A DNA stretch of 64,000 bases from Candidatus Microbacterium phytovorans (GCA_029202445.1 CP119321.1:682001-746000), one strand, 5' to 3'. Counted from the stretch's first letter, positions 33,439 through 42,579 are shown. A program made the numbers and translations. Notes: generated from the letters alone by a model not told the origin.

Positions 33439-35118
33439 GTGGCTTCCCCCGTGGCTCTCCCTGCATCCGATTCCGATGGTGGGCGCGCGGGCCGCGTGAG
33501 CCGCACCGATCGACCGCTCCTGCCGCTGTGGTCGGCCGTCCTCGTCGCCGTCGCCGGGGGCGTCATCCTCGACCTCGCTTTCCCCGACATCGGCTGGTGG
33601 CCGCTCGCGTTCGTCGGGGTGATGGCATCCCTCGTGACTCTGGTCGGACGCTCCGCGCCGGGGGCACTGGCCGTGGGAGCCGCGTTCGCGGCCAGCTTCT
33701 ACCTCGTCCACATCGTCTGGATCACGCGTTATCTCGGTCCCGTGCCGTGGTTCGCGCTCGCGGGGGTGGAGACGATCCTCAGCGCGGTCGGGGCGATCGC
33801 GATCGCGCTCGCCTACCGATGGCTTCCCCGGGTCGCGCCCGGGGGCTGGGCGCGCCGTCTCGCTCTGCCCGTACTGGTCGCGGGACTGTGGACGGCCCGC
33901 GAGCTGTGGCTCGGCGGGTGGCCGTACACCGGGTTCCCATGGGGCCGCATCGGCATGAGCCAGGCGGAGAGCCCTCTGGCGCACATCGCGTCGTGGGCCG
34001 GCGTCAGCGGTCTCACGTTCTTGATGGTCTTCTTCTGTGCAGCCGCCGTCGAGGTGGTGCTCGAGGTCGTTCGCGGGCGGAAGCGGCGCGCCACCGACGC
34101 GCCGGAGCGATCCACGTCATTCTCCCCGACACGCCTGCTCCCGGTCGCTGTGGCCGCCCTGCTCCTCGTCCTCACTCCCGCGTTCCCCACGACCGATGCC
34201 GGCACGATGCGGGTCGGGGCGGTCCAGGGCAACGGTCCGACGGGATACTTCGACGAGCGCGAGCCGTACGCCGTGCTCCAATCCCAGCTGGATGCCTCGG
34301 CGCCCCTGTTCGGTCAGGATGTCGACGTCGTGCTCTGGCCGGAAGGGGGTATCGATGCCGACCCCACTCGCAACGACTCCGTGGCGCGGGTGCTCGATAG
34401 GCTCTCCGCCTCACTGGACGCCCCCCTCATCGTCAATGCGGCCACGCAGCGCGGACCCGACACGTTCAACACGTCGATGCTGTGGCAGGCGGGCGCCGAC
34501 AATCCGGTGGCCTTCCACGACAAGAGCCACCCGGTGCCGATGGGGGAGTATGTCCCGGACCGCTGGTTCTTCGAGAAGCTCGCCCCCGACCTGGTCGGGC
34601 TCATCCAACGCGAGTACACCCCCGGTACCAACGCGCCGTTCATGGACGTCGACGGTGTCGGTGTCGGGCTCGCGATCTGCTTCGACGTGATCTACGACGA
34701 CGTGATCTGGAGCGGGGCGCGGGAGGGCGCCGAGGTCTACATGTTCCAGACGAACAACGCCGACTTCCGTGACACCGACGAGAATCTCCAACAACTGGCG
34801 TTCGCGCGCATGCGTGCGATCGAGACGGGACGCGCGGTCGTCAATCTGTCGACGGTTGGCACGAGTCAGGTCATCGCTCCGGACGGTACGACCGTCGACT
34901 CCCTTCCGGCAGGCAGAGCGGGCGCGCTCGTGACCGACGTGCCGCTGCGCACGGGGCTCACGCCGGCGGTGCTGTTCGGCGGCGCGATCCAGACGTCGAT
35001 CGGGGTGGGGAGCCTCGTGGCACTGCTCGCGCTCGGCATCCTGCAGCGGGTGCGGCGACGCACGACGACGCCGACCCCCGTGGTGGAGGCCGGCGTCGTG
35101 GATGGTCAGCGAAGCTGA
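33439..35118 (+). CDS. lnt: apolipoprotein N-acyltransferase
   Basis: A 559-aa membrane enzyme that adds the third acyl chain to lipoproteins. Seven or so hydrophobic spans (residues 30-250) precede a nitrilase domain whose catalytic triad is visible: Glu in VLWPEGGID, Lys in FHDKSHPVPMGEYVP and Cys in LAICFDVIYDD. It matches the length of Lnt. In many actinobacteria Lnt is followed by, or fused to, the dolichol-phosphate-mannose synthase Ppm1; here it converges directly on rbpA and no ppm is present. Confidence 0.93.
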   Translation: MASPVALPASDSDGGRAGRVSRTDRPLLPLWSAVLVAVAGGVILDLAFPDIGWWPLAFVGVMASLVTLVGRSAPGALAVGAAFAASFYLVHIVWITRYLGPVPWFALAGVETILSAVGAIAIALAYRWLPRVAPGGWARRLALPVLVAGLWTARELWLGGWPYTGFPWGRIGMSQAESPLAHIASWAGVSGLTFLMVFFCAAAVEVVLEVVRGRKRRATDAPERSTSFSPTRLLPVAVAALLLVLTPAFPTTDAGTMRVGAVQGNGPTGYFDEREPYAVLQSQLDASAPLFGQDVDVVLWPEGGIDADPTRNDSVARVLDRLSASLDAPLIVNAATQRGPDTFNTSMLWQAGADNPVAFHDKSHPVPMGEYVPDRWFFEKLAPDLVGLIQREYTPGTNAPFMDVDGVGVGLAICFDVIYDDVIWSGAREGAEVYMFQTNNADFRDTDENLQQLAFARMRAIETGRAVVNLSTVGTSQVIAPDGTTVDSLPAGRAGALVTDVPLRTGLTPAVLFGGAIQTSIGVGSLVALLALGILQRVRRRTTTPTPVVEAGVVDGQRS

Positions 35119-35128
35119 CGCACGTGCA

Positions 35129-35506
35129 TCAGGCGGTCAGCCGGGTGGTCCCGTCACCGTCGCCACGCCGCGCGCGCACGAGAGCGAGGCGCTCTTCGAG
35201 CAGTTCCTCCAGCTCCGGGATGGTGCGACGCTCCATCAGCATGTCCCAGTGGGTGCGCGGGGTCTTGTCACCGGAGTGATCGACCTCCGCCACGGTGTCA
35301 CCCGTGCGGAGCACGGCCTCTCCGCCGCAGGTGCGGCACTCCCACGCCTCGGGGGCCTCCGCGTCGGCCGCGAAGGTCATGACGGTCTCTCGTGAGCACT
35401 GCGTGCACACGTACGTGAAGTTCGCGCGCTCATGGAAAACGACGCCATCCTCGCTCTGTAGGCTGGATGCGCCGATCCGCATGCCGCGCAGGCTGCGATC
35501 TGCCAT
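35129..35506 (-). CDS. rbpA: RNA polymerase-binding protein RbpA
   Basis: A 125-aa actinobacterial transcription factor that binds the sigma factor and stabilises the open complex. The N-terminus MADRSLRGMRIGASSLQSED is conserved; the zinc ribbon uses VCTQCSRE and ECRTCGGEAV, and the C-terminal sigma-interaction helix is RRTIPELEELLEERL. It is convergent with lnt (10-bp gap). Upstream lies a good SigR-type promoter, as known for Streptomyces rbpA, with an AGAGGA ribosome binding site before the ATG. Confidence 0.95.
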   Translation of the reverse strand: MADRSLRGMRIGASSLQSEDGVVFHERANFTYVCTQCSRETVMTFAADAEAPEAWECRTCGGEAVLRTGDTVAEVDHSGDKTPRTHWDMLMERRTIPELEELLEERLALVRARRGDGDGTTRLTA

Positions 35507-35535
35507 TGTGTGGTCCTCTCGTCTCCGTCAGGTAT

Positions 35536-35561
35536 AACGCCCTCACCTGTGCGCATCATCC
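35536..35561 (-). promoter_or_regulatory. SigR-type promoter of rbpA (GGATG-N18-GTT)
   Basis: On the minus strand GGATG (35557-35561) is followed after exactly 18 bases by GTT (35536-35538). This is close to the SigR/SigH consensus GGAAT-N18/19-GTT. The transcript would start near 35528, about 22 bases before the ATG. Confidence 0.5.
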
Positions 35562-35652
35562 GAACGGGCAGGCGCAGGCGGTCTTTCACAGCCGATGCCC
35601 AGCGTCTTCCGAGACTCACCGGGGCGGCGCGGGTTATGGGGGATTGCCCACC

Positions 35653-36423
35653 TCAGCGTTCGGAGGCGACAGCCTCCACCGCGAGGTCGGCGCGGTCACT
35701 CACGAGTCCGTCGACGCCGAGGTCGAGCAGGCGGAGCATGTCGTGCCGGTCGTTCACCGTCCACACGTGCACTTCGGCACCCGCGCCGTGGACGGCATCC
35801 ACGAGTCGCCGCGTCACGATACGGACGCGACCGTATCGCTCGGGCACCTGCACGGCATCCACACCGGCGAGGGCACGCCGCACGAGCCGAGGCGACCGAG
35901 ACGTTACGGCGGCCAGCAGCGTCGTGATCACCGCGCGGCCTCCGGAGGTCGCCGGGTCACCGCCGGACGCGCGGGCTGCGGCGAGGGCCCGGCGCCGCCG
36001 ATCGTCGGAGAAGCTCGTGAGCAGGACGCGGGAGGACTCGCGGGCGACGCCGCGCCCGACGGCATCGGCTGCGGCGGCGGCCTTCACATCGAGGTTGAAT
36101 CGCAGCGTCGGGAACGCATCGAGCGCCTGGCCGAGTCCGAGGAGGCCGCCGCGGTCCGACATGATCCGTTCCAGCTCGGCGAAGGTGACGGCCGAGACCG
36201 GTCGCGGGTCGCCGGCGACCCGCGAGAGATCGTCGTCGTGGAACAGGACCACCTGTCCGTCCACCGTCAGGTGGCAGTCCGACTCCACGTAGGCAGCTCC
36301 GGCGGCGTGTGCCGCCGCGAACGCCGCGGCCGTGTTCTCGGCCACGCCCTCCGACCCGGGCGGGACGAAGCCTCGGTGGGCGAGCACGCGCGGAGACGCG
36401 GATGCCGCGAACCACGGATGCAT
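35653..36423 (-). CDS. ugpQ: glycerophosphodiester phosphodiesterase
   Basis: A 256-aa GDPD TIM barrel that releases sn-glycerol-3-phosphate from glycerophosphodiesters. It shows VLAHRGFVPPGSEGVAENTA (catalytic His and metal-binding Glu), ESDCHLTVDGQVVLFHDDDL (metal-binding residues and second catalytic His), and EVHVWTVND near the C-terminus. It has no signal peptide, so it is cytosolic. It follows the stomatin gene by 14 bp on the same strand and probably belongs to the nfeD-stomatin operon. Confidence 0.9.
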   Translation of the reverse strand: MHPWFAASASPRVLAHRGFVPPGSEGVAENTAAAFAAAHAAGAAYVESDCHLTVDGQVVLFHDDDLSRVAGDPRPVSAVTFAELERIMSDRGGLLGLGQALDAFPTLRFNLDVKAAAAADAVGRGVARESSRVLLTSFSDDRRRRALAAARASGGDPATSGGRAVITTLLAAVTSRSPRLVRRALAGVDAVQVPERYGRVRIVTRRLVDAVHGAGAEVHVWTVNDRHDMLRLLDLGVDGLVSDRADLAVEAVASER

Positions 36424-36437
36424 GGATACGACGGTGC

Positions 36438-37517
36438 TCAGGAGGTCGGCGTCGGCGCGGAACCGTCGTCGATGGTCGGGGGAGTGGTGGCTTGCGCCTC
36501 ACTCGCGATCTCGTCGGCGGCGGAGGCGGCGGCGCGCGCGGCGGCAGCGGCCTCAGCCGCCGCAGAACCGCCTGCGTGCCCGGGGACATCTTCGGACGGC
36601 CGGGGAGAGGGTGCCGTGGCGCGACCGGCGAATGCGTCGCCGATGCCCTTGAGTGCTTCGGTCAACTCGCTGGGGATGACCCACAACTTGCTCGACGGGC
36701 TCTGGGCGATCTTCGGCAGAGTCTGCAGATACTGGTATGCCAGGAGCTTCTCGTCGGGCTGCCCGCGATGGATGGCGTTGAAGACCATCTGGATAGCCTC
36801 CGACTCACCCTGCGCACGGAGCACGGCGGCCTGCTTGTCTCCCTCTGCACCGAGGATCGCGGCCTGCCGGCGACCCTCTGCTTCGAGGATCTGCGACTGC
36901 TTGGATCCTTCCGCCGTGAGGATCGCCGCGCGGCGATCGCGCTCGGCCCGCATCTGCTTCTCCATGGAGTCCTGGATCGAGTGCGGCGGATCGATCGCCT
37001 TCAGCTCGACGCGCGAAACGCGGATGCCCCACTTGCCCGTGGCTTCGTCGAGGACGACGCGGAGCTGGCCGTTGATCTCGTCACGGCTCGTGAGCGCCTC
37101 TTCAAGGTTGAGACCGCCGACGACGTTTCGCAGCGTCGTGGTCGTCAGCTGCTCGACGGCACCCAGATAGTTGGCGATCTCGTATGTCGCTGCGCGAGCA
37201 TCGGTCACCTGGAAGTACACGACCGTGTCGATCGACACGACGAGGTTGTCCTCCGTGATGACGGGCTGCGGCGGGAACGAGACGACCTGCTCGCGCATGT
37301 CGACGAGCGGGCGGAGCCGGTCGATGAAGGGCACCAGGAGGTTCAGTCCGGGGGAGAGGGTGCGCTGATAGCGCCCGAGACGTTCCACGACACCCGCGTA
37401 GGCCTGCGGGATGATGCGGATCGACCGGAAGAGCACCACGATCACGAAGATCGCGACGACGACCAGCAGGACGATGATGAAGATCTGACCGATGAAAGCG
37501 CCGACGTCGACGGCCAT
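36438..37517 (-). CDS. SPFH/band 7 (stomatin-like, QmcA-type) membrane protein
   Basis: A 359-aa flotillin/stomatin-family protein: one N-terminal hydrophobic segment (residues 9-30), the SPFH domain starting IRIIPQAYAGVVERLGRY, and the ANYLGAVEQLTTTTLRNVVGG helix. A coiled-coil of EAEGRRQAAILGAEGDKQAA repeats spans about residues 180-250. The tail is rich in Ala and Pro. It forms membrane scaffolds and usually pairs with NfeD, which here immediately precedes it (ATGA overlap). An HflK-like protease regulator role cannot be excluded. Confidence 0.9.
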   Translation of the reverse strand: MAVDVGAFIGQIFIIVLLVVVAIFVIVVLFRSIRIIPQAYAGVVERLGRYQRTLSPGLNLLVPFIDRLRPLVDMREQVVSFPPQPVITEDNLVVSIDTVVYFQVTDARAATYEIANYLGAVEQLTTTTLRNVVGGLNLEEALTSRDEINGQLRVVLDEATGKWGIRVSRVELKAIDPPHSIQDSMEKQMRAERDRRAAILTAEGSKQSQILEAEGRRQAAILGAEGDKQAAVLRAQGESEAIQMVFNAIHRGQPDEKLLAYQYLQTLPKIAQSPSSKLWVIPSELTEALKGIGDAFAGRATAPSPRPSEDVPGHAGGSAAAEAAAAARAAASAADEIASEAQATTPPTIDDGSAPTPTS

Positions 37518-38014
37518 CAGATGCTCCTCTCCGAAGTGGGCTCACCGGGGGTGGCCTCGATGATGGGGGAGACTTCGACAGTCGCCCCCCGGACAGCGGT
37601 GACGGTGACGCGGGAACCGGCATCCAGACCGGGATCCGTGCCGACGAGCCGAGCGGTCCACGTCTCGCCGTTGTCGAGCTTGACCGAGCCGTCGCCGTCG
37701 ACGAACGGGCGGAGGACGCGAGCGCCGAGCCCGTAGAGGGCGTCGACGTTCGTCGGTTGCAGAGTGCTGCTGCGGTGCAGGGCGCGCAGGAGCAGCGGCC
37801 GGATCGTGAAGAGGAGGAGCGCCGCGATGGCGGCGGCAGCGAGCACCTGAGCCCACCAGGGGCCGCCGAGGAGGTTGACGCCGAGTCCGCCGATGAGCGT
37901 GCCGGCGGCCAGCATGAGGAAGGTGAACTCGAGCGTCAGCAGCTCGATGATGACGAACACCAGCGACAGGACCAGCCAGGCGATCCAGAGGTACTGCGTG
38001 AGATCGGGCAGCAC
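37517..38014 (-). CDS. NfeD-family membrane protein (short form)
   Basis: A 165-aa protein with three hydrophobic segments (residues 5-25, 28-52 and 55-78) and a C-terminal OB-fold domain (VDALYGLGARVLRPFVDGDG; GETWTARLVGTDPGLDAGSR). It is the NfeD1b type without the serine protease. GTG 38014 follows AAGGAG by 7 bases (38022-38027), and a TAGGGT hexamer lies at 38045-38050. It is the first gene of the nfeD-stomatin-GDPD operon. Confidence 0.88.
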   Translation of the reverse strand: MLPDLTQYLWIAWLVLSLVFVIIELLTLEFTFLMLAAGTLIGGLGVNLLGGPWWAQVLAAAAIAALLLFTIRPLLLRALHRSSTLQPTNVDALYGLGARVLRPFVDGDGSVKLDNGETWTARLVGTDPGLDAGSRVTVTAVRGATVEVSPIIEATPGEPTSERSI

Positions 38015-38079
38015 GGCCAGGCTCCTTCCGGGGTGCGTCCTCGAACCCTAACACCCCGTCGGGAAGGGGGGTCGATTGA

Positions 38080-38085
38080 TAGGCT
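38080..38085 (+). promoter_or_regulatory. -10 hexamer TAGGCT of the SDR gene (leaderless)
   Basis: TAGGCT plus 7 bases plus ATG 38093, divergent from the NfeD promoter. Confidence 0.55.
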
Positions 38086-38092
38086 CGGCAGC

Positions 38093-38857
38093 ATGTCTCA
38101 CCCCATTCCCGCCGGCGCTCTGGCCGGCCGCACCGCCCTCGTGACCGGCTCCTCGCGGGGCATCGGCGCCGACACCGTGCGCTACTTCGCACAGGCGGGC
38201 GCGAACGTCGTCATCAACTTCCGCAACAAGGCGCCGCGTGCCGAGAAGCTCGCCACGGAGTTGCGCGAACTCGGGGTGGAGGTCCTGGTCGTCGGCGCCG
38301 ATCTCACCGACGCGGACTCGGTGCGCGAGATGTTCGCGGCCGTGAGGGAGCGCTTCGGATCGCTCGACATCCTCGTTCTCAACGCGTCGGGCGGGATGGA
38401 GGGCGGAATGGCGGAGGACTACGCGATGACCCTCAACCGTGACGCGCAGGTGGGCGTGCTCGACGCCGCGCTGCCCGTGCTGCACGACGGTTCCCGCGTC
38501 GTGTTCGTGACGAGCCACCAGGCGCACTTCATCCGCACGACGCCCACGATGCCCGAGTACGAGGTGGTCGCGCTGTCCAAGCGTGCGGGGGAGGATGCGC
38601 TTCGTGAGCGCATCCCATCGCTCACCGAGCACGGCATCGGATTCGTGGTCGTGTCGGGCGACATGATCGAAGGAACGATCACGGCGACGCTGTTGGAGCG
38701 CGCCAACCCGGGAGCGATCGAGTCCCGTCGCGAGTCGGCCGGCAAGCTCTACAACGTCTCGGAGTTCGCTGCCGAGGTCGCGCTGGCAGCGGTGGAGCCG
38801 ATCCCGGCGGACAACACGCGCCTCATCGGCGACGTGGCGTCGTTCGGCGGGGAGTGA
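38093..38857 (+). CDS. short-chain dehydrogenase/reductase
   Basis: A 254-aa SDR with the cofactor loop TGSSRGIGADTVRYFAQAGA (residue about 19), NASGG and an active-site region VTSHQAHF. The usual Y-x3-K is present as YEVVALSKRAGE, shifted to Y-x6-K, so the catalytic geometry differs from classical SDRs and activity is not certain. The start is ATG 38093; longer in-frame starts read back through the NfeD gene. It is followed after one base by the S9 peptidase, so the two are co-transcribed. Confidence 0.8.
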   Translation: MSHPIPAGALAGRTALVTGSSRGIGADTVRYFAQAGANVVINFRNKAPRAEKLATELRELGVEVLVVGADLTDADSVREMFAAVRERFGSLDILVLNASGGMEGGMAEDYAMTLNRDAQVGVLDAALPVLHDGSRVVFVTSHQAHFIRTTPTMPEYEVVALSKRAGEDALRERIPSLTEHGIGFVVVSGDMIEGTITATLLERANPGAIESRRESAGKLYNVSEFAAEVALAAVEPIPADNTRLIGDVASFGGE

Positions 38858-38858
38858 A

Positions 38859-40844
38859 ATGCGCGCTGACGACATCGACACTCTCATCAGCGTCGGCCGT
38901 CCGGCCATCTCGGCAGACGGCGGGTTCGCCGTGTTCGCCACCTCACGTCCCGACACTCTCGCCAACCGGAACGTCGGTCAGCTCTGGCGAATCGACCTGC
39001 CCGAGGGAGCGCCGCGACGACTGACCCGCGGCGTGGCCGACTCGGCTCCGCAGGTCTCGCCCGACGGGCAGGCGGTTGCGTTCCTCCGTGCCGACGCGCG
39101 CGGGAAGACTCAGATCCACGTCGTCGCGTCACAGGGCGGGGAACCCGTCCAGGCGACCGACGCCCCCGGCGGCGTCGGGAGCTTCGCGTGGTCGCCGACG
39201 GGCGACGCGTTCGCCTACACGTCGCGCGTCGTCGAAGCAGGTCGTTACGGCAGCGTGGAGGGACTCGAGCCTGCGGCCGAGTCCCCGCGGCGGATCACCG
39301 GCATCCGCTGGCACGCCAACGGGCTCGGCTACCTGGCCGATCGTCCCGCGCACGTCTTCACGGTCGCCGTGCCCGCCACCGACGCCGAGCCGTTCTACGA
39401 GCCCGCACCCGCCGTGCTGCCGGAAGGCGCCGAGGCGCCCACGAAGCGCATCGTCGCCGCCGAGCCACGCCAACTCACCGCCGGGGATACCTCGTACTCG
39501 GGTGTCGTCTTCGCGGCGGACGGCTCCGAGGTGCTGACGGTGCCCGACGAGATCGAGCGCGATCGGCGCGACCTGCGCTCCCGGCTCGTGGCGGTTCGGA
39601 CCGATGGGAGCGGCCAGCGAGAGGTCGTGGGAGCCGACCGCGGCCTGGCGATCGACGACGTCTTCGTCGCGCCCGACGGCGTCATCGCCATGATCGCCGC
39701 CGACATGGGGGAGAGCGGAGTCGATTTCATCGCGCCCGGCGACGCACTGTGGCTTCTCGAGGGCGACGGACCGCGCCGACTCACCGATCCCGAGACGATC
39801 GACCTCGGAGAGGTCGGGTCCCACATCGGCGCCGCCGGCACCGATTTCCTCGTGCAGAACCGTACGCGGGGTCGCGTCGAGCTGCTTCGGGTGACGCGCC
39901 AGGGGGAGATGTCGGTGGTCATCGGCGGTGACGTCGAGGTGTCCGGTCAAGCCGCCAGTGGTACGGGCGAGCGGATCGTGGCATCCGTGGCCACGCCCGA
40001 GTCCGCCGGGGAACTGTTCCTCGCGGATGCCGGGCCGCTCACGCACTTCGGCAAGGCTCTGCAAGACGCCGGGGTCGTCATTCCAGTGGAGAAGGAAATA
40101 CCTGGTCGTGACGGATATCCGGTGCATGGTTGGGTGGCCGTCCCGGAGGGCGACGGCCCGTTCCCCGTGATCCTGCAGATTCACGGCGGACCGTATGCCT
40201 CCTACGGCATCCATGCGTTCGACGAGACGCAGGTTCTCGTCGACGCCGGGTATGCCGTCGTCTACTCGAATCCGCGCGGCAGTGCGGGATACGGTCGCGA
40301 GCACGGCCGCAGCATCCGCCAGCGCATGGGCACCGTCGACTTCCACGACGTCATCGACTTCCTCGACGCTGCACTCGACGCAGACCCGCGTCTGGATGCC
40401 GCGCGCGTCGGCATCATGGGCGGTTCTTACGGCGGCTACCTCACCGCCTGGGTCATCGCGCACGATCACCGCTTCGCCGGAGCGATCGTCGAGCGCGGTT
40501 TTCTCGATCCGGCCACCTTCCAGGGCACGAGCGACATCGGATCGTTCTTCGGTGACGAGTACGTGGGCGTCGATCCGCAGGCGATGGCCGCCCAGAGTCC
40601 GATGGCCGTCGTCGGACAGGTGAAGACGCCGACGCTCGTACTGCACTCGGAACTCGATTTCCGTTGCCCGCTCGAGCAGGCCACCCGCTACTACGCGGCG
40701 CTGAAACGGCAGGGCACGGATGCCGAGATGCTGATCTTCCCGGGGGAGGATCACGAACTCACACGATCGGGTCAGCCGCGCCACCGCCGGGAGCGGTTCG
40801 CTGCCGTCCTCGACTGGTGGCAGCGCTACCTGCCCACCGTCTGA
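38859..40844 (+). CDS. S9-family (prolyl oligopeptidase/acylaminoacyl) peptidase
   Basis: A 661-aa serine peptidase: an N-terminal beta-propeller (residues about 15-390, with repeats such as PQVSPDGQAVAFLR) and a C-terminal alpha/beta-hydrolase domain with HGGPYASYG, the nucleophile GIMGGSYGGYLTAW (Ser near residue 525), the acid Asp near TLVLHSELDFRCP and the His in GEDHELTRSG. There is no signal peptide, so it is a cytosolic oligopeptidase. It is coupled to the SDR gene and ends in a strong hairpin terminator. Confidence 0.9.
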   Translation: MRADDIDTLISVGRPAISADGGFAVFATSRPDTLANRNVGQLWRIDLPEGAPRRLTRGVADSAPQVSPDGQAVAFLRADARGKTQIHVVASQGGEPVQATDAPGGVGSFAWSPTGDAFAYTSRVVEAGRYGSVEGLEPAAESPRRITGIRWHANGLGYLADRPAHVFTVAVPATDAEPFYEPAPAVLPEGAEAPTKRIVAAEPRQLTAGDTSYSGVVFAADGSEVLTVPDEIERDRRDLRSRLVAVRTDGSGQREVVGADRGLAIDDVFVAPDGVIAMIAADMGESGVDFIAPGDALWLLEGDGPRRLTDPETIDLGEVGSHIGAAGTDFLVQNRTRGRVELLRVTRQGEMSVVIGGDVEVSGQAASGTGERIVASVATPESAGELFLADAGPLTHFGKALQDAGVVIPVEKEIPGRDGYPVHGWVAVPEGDGPFPVILQIHGGPYASYGIHAFDETQVLVDAGYAVVYSNPRGSAGYGREHGRSIRQRMGTVDFHDVIDFLDAALDADPRLDAARVGIMGGSYGGYLTAWVIAHDHRFAGAIVERGFLDPATFQGTSDIGSFFGDEYVGVDPQAMAAQSPMAVVGQVKTPTLVLHSELDFRCPLEQATRYYAALKRQGTDAEMLIFPGEDHELTRSGQPRHRRERFAAVLDWWQRYLPTV

Positions 40845-40860
40845 GTTCGAGGTAGATACG

Positions 40861-40897
40861 GAAGAGGGCCCCGGGATGCGATCCCGGGGCCCTCTTC
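40861..40897. terminator. bidirectional intrinsic terminator S9 peptidase / HdeD
   Basis: A perfect 16-bp stem, GAAGAGGGCCCCGGGA with its complement, and a 5-base loop between two convergent genes. Both flanks run into T-poor sequence, so termination may rely on stem strength. Confidence 0.8.
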
Positions 40898-40930
40898 GTG
40901 TCGACGTCAGAGTCGGTCGGCGTCAGCTCC

Positions 40931-41482
40931 CTACTTGCCGAACGTGAACGCGCGGACGAGGTTCAGGACACCCATGGCGATGAGCATGATGCCCAGCAGC
41001 CACCACAGGACGACGGCTCCCCACAGCGGCGAGAACAGCAGGTAGAGCCCGGCGATGACACTCACGATCGCGAAGAAGACGGTCCAGGCCTTCGACTTCG
41101 AGTCGCCGAGCGTGGAGAGCGAGACGATGCCCTCGACGATCCAGCTGATACCGATGAAGACGGAGACGAAGACCGCGAGCCAGACCGTCGTGGCGGTGAG
41201 GTTCGAGAACGTGATGATTCCCGTGATGACGAAGAGCAGGCCGAGGGCGATATGGCCGACACGAGCCCAGCCACCCTTCGTCTTGCTGAAGATGCCCAGG
41301 CCGGCGTAGACGAGGCCGGCGGCGATGATGTAGATGGCGAGGATCCACGTCACGACGACGGCGGTCTGGCCCGGCCAGACGAGGATCAGGATGCCGGCGA
41401 CGAGGGTGAGGAGTCCGGCGAGACCGAGTGTCGTGCGGATGCCGTTGACCTCGGACTTCGCGAGCGGAACGTCAGTTGACAT
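40931..41482 (-). CDS. HdeD-family (DUF308) membrane protein
   Basis: A 183-aa protein with six predicted hydrophobic segments, made of DUF308 repeats (LTLVAGILILVWPGQTAVVV; FAIVSVIAGLYLLFSPL). E. coli HdeD contributes to acid resistance, but most DUF308 proteins are uncharacterised and a function here is not inferable. It is preceded by AAAGGGG at a long distance from ATG 41482. Confidence 0.82.
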   Translation of the reverse strand: MSTDVPLAKSEVNGIRTTLGLAGLLTLVAGILILVWPGQTAVVVTWILAIYIIAAGLVYAGLGIFSKTKGGWARVGHIALGLLFVITGIITFSNLTATTVWLAVFVSVFIGISWIVEGIVSLSTLGDSKSKAWTVFFAIVSVIAGLYLLFSPLWGAVVLWWLLGIMLIAMGVLNLVRAFTFGK

Positions 41483-41597
41483 GGGTGAGTGCCCCTTTCT
41501 GGGAGTTCCCTGAGTGGGATCAGCGCCAGAATATCCCCATCCGGACCGCCGCGCGGGTATGCGCGCGGAACCGGTTACACATCCCGTAGGCGAAGTG

Positions 41598-42521
41598 TCA
41601 GCTTCCGAGGAGAACCGTGATCAGCAGGAGTACGGGAACGCAGCCGATGGTGGTGAGGAAAACGGTGTCGCGCGCGATCGGCTCGCCGATGTCGAACCGC
41701 TGGGCGTAGTTGAAGACGTTCTGAGCCGTGGGAAGAGCGGCCAACACGGTGACGATGAGAACATCAGCGGGGGAGAGGCGGAAGACGAATGCCGCCACTG
41801 CCCAGGCGATCACGGGCATCACGAACAGCTTGAGCCCGGAGGCGACCAGGACATCTCGGCGCCGTCCGCGGGTTCCGAGCACACGCCGGCCGTGCAGGGA
41901 GATGCCGTACGAGATCAGCATGACCGGCACGCAGGCGTTGGCGATGAGCGTGGCCGGCTCGATGATCATCGGGGGCGGCGACCAGCCGGAAAGCGAAACG
42001 AGCATTCCGAGCACCGAGCCGACGACGAGCGGGTTGCTCACGGTGCGTCGGACGATCGGGGTCACGCGGCGCTGACCGGTGGAGACGGCCTCGAACACCG
42101 CCATCGCGATCGGCGTGAACACCACGAGTTGCAACAGGATCACCGGCGCCGGATACGCCGCGCTGCCGAGGAGATACAACGACAGGGGGATGCCGATGTT
42201 GTTCGAGTTGACCTGTCCCGCCGACAGTGCGCCGATGAGGGTCTCGCCGACGCTCCGCCGCCACCAGAGCCGAGCCACGAGGCCGTACACGACGAAGATC
42301 ACGACGGCGGCGATCGCCGAGACCGGGAGCATGGCGGAGAAGAGCGTGTGGACGTCGGCCTGCGAGAGCACGACGAACAGCAGGAACGGTGAGAGGACGA
42401 AGAACACGAGCCGTCCGAGCACGTGGCGCGCGTGAGGCCCGAGCAGATCGATGCGCCCGAGGAGCCATCCCACGAAGATGGCGACGCCGATGACGACGAA
42501 ACCCGTGAGCGCCTCCAGCAT
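41598..42521 (-). CDS. AEC-family transporter (auxin efflux carrier-like)
   Basis: A 307-aa membrane protein of the AEC/malate-permease family, with about ten hydrophobic segments and the central discontinuous helix region (AGQVNSNNIGIPLSLYLLGS), typical of the family's crossover motif. Known members move dicarboxylates such as malate or malonate; the substrate here is unknown. ATG 42521 is six bases after TAGGCT on the minus strand. Confidence 0.85.
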   Translation of the reverse strand: MLEALTGFVVIGVAIFVGWLLGRIDLLGPHARHVLGRLVFFVLSPFLLFVVLSQADVHTLFSAMLPVSAIAAVVIFVVYGLVARLWWRRSVGETLIGALSAGQVNSNNIGIPLSLYLLGSAAYPAPVILLQLVVFTPIAMAVFEAVSTGQRRVTPIVRRTVSNPLVVGSVLGMLVSLSGWSPPPMIIEPATLIANACVPVMLISYGISLHGRRVLGTRGRRRDVLVASGLKLFVMPVIAWAVAAFVFRLSPADVLIVTVLAALPTAQNVFNYAQRFDIGEPIARDTVFLTTIGCVPVLLLITVLLGS

Positions 42522-42527
42522 CCTTCG

Positions 42528-42533
42528 AGCCTA
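42528..42533 (-). promoter_or_regulatory. -10 hexamer TAGGCT of the AEC gene (leaderless)
   Basis: TAGGCT plus 6 bases plus ATG on the minus strand. Confidence 0.5.
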
Positions 42534-42579
42534 GAGCCGCCGGGAACACCGCGCTGTCACATCGATCGATCATTCTCCG

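Noticed and set aside
35118-35133. Palindrome GCACGTGC between lnt and rbpA as an operator
   Set aside because: It lies between two convergent stop codons, where an operator is unlikely, and is too short to form a useful terminator.
39129-40784. A 551-codon frame antisense to the S9 peptidase
   Set aside because: Composition is typical of antisense translation in 70% GC DNA, and the sense frame has a full catalytic triad.
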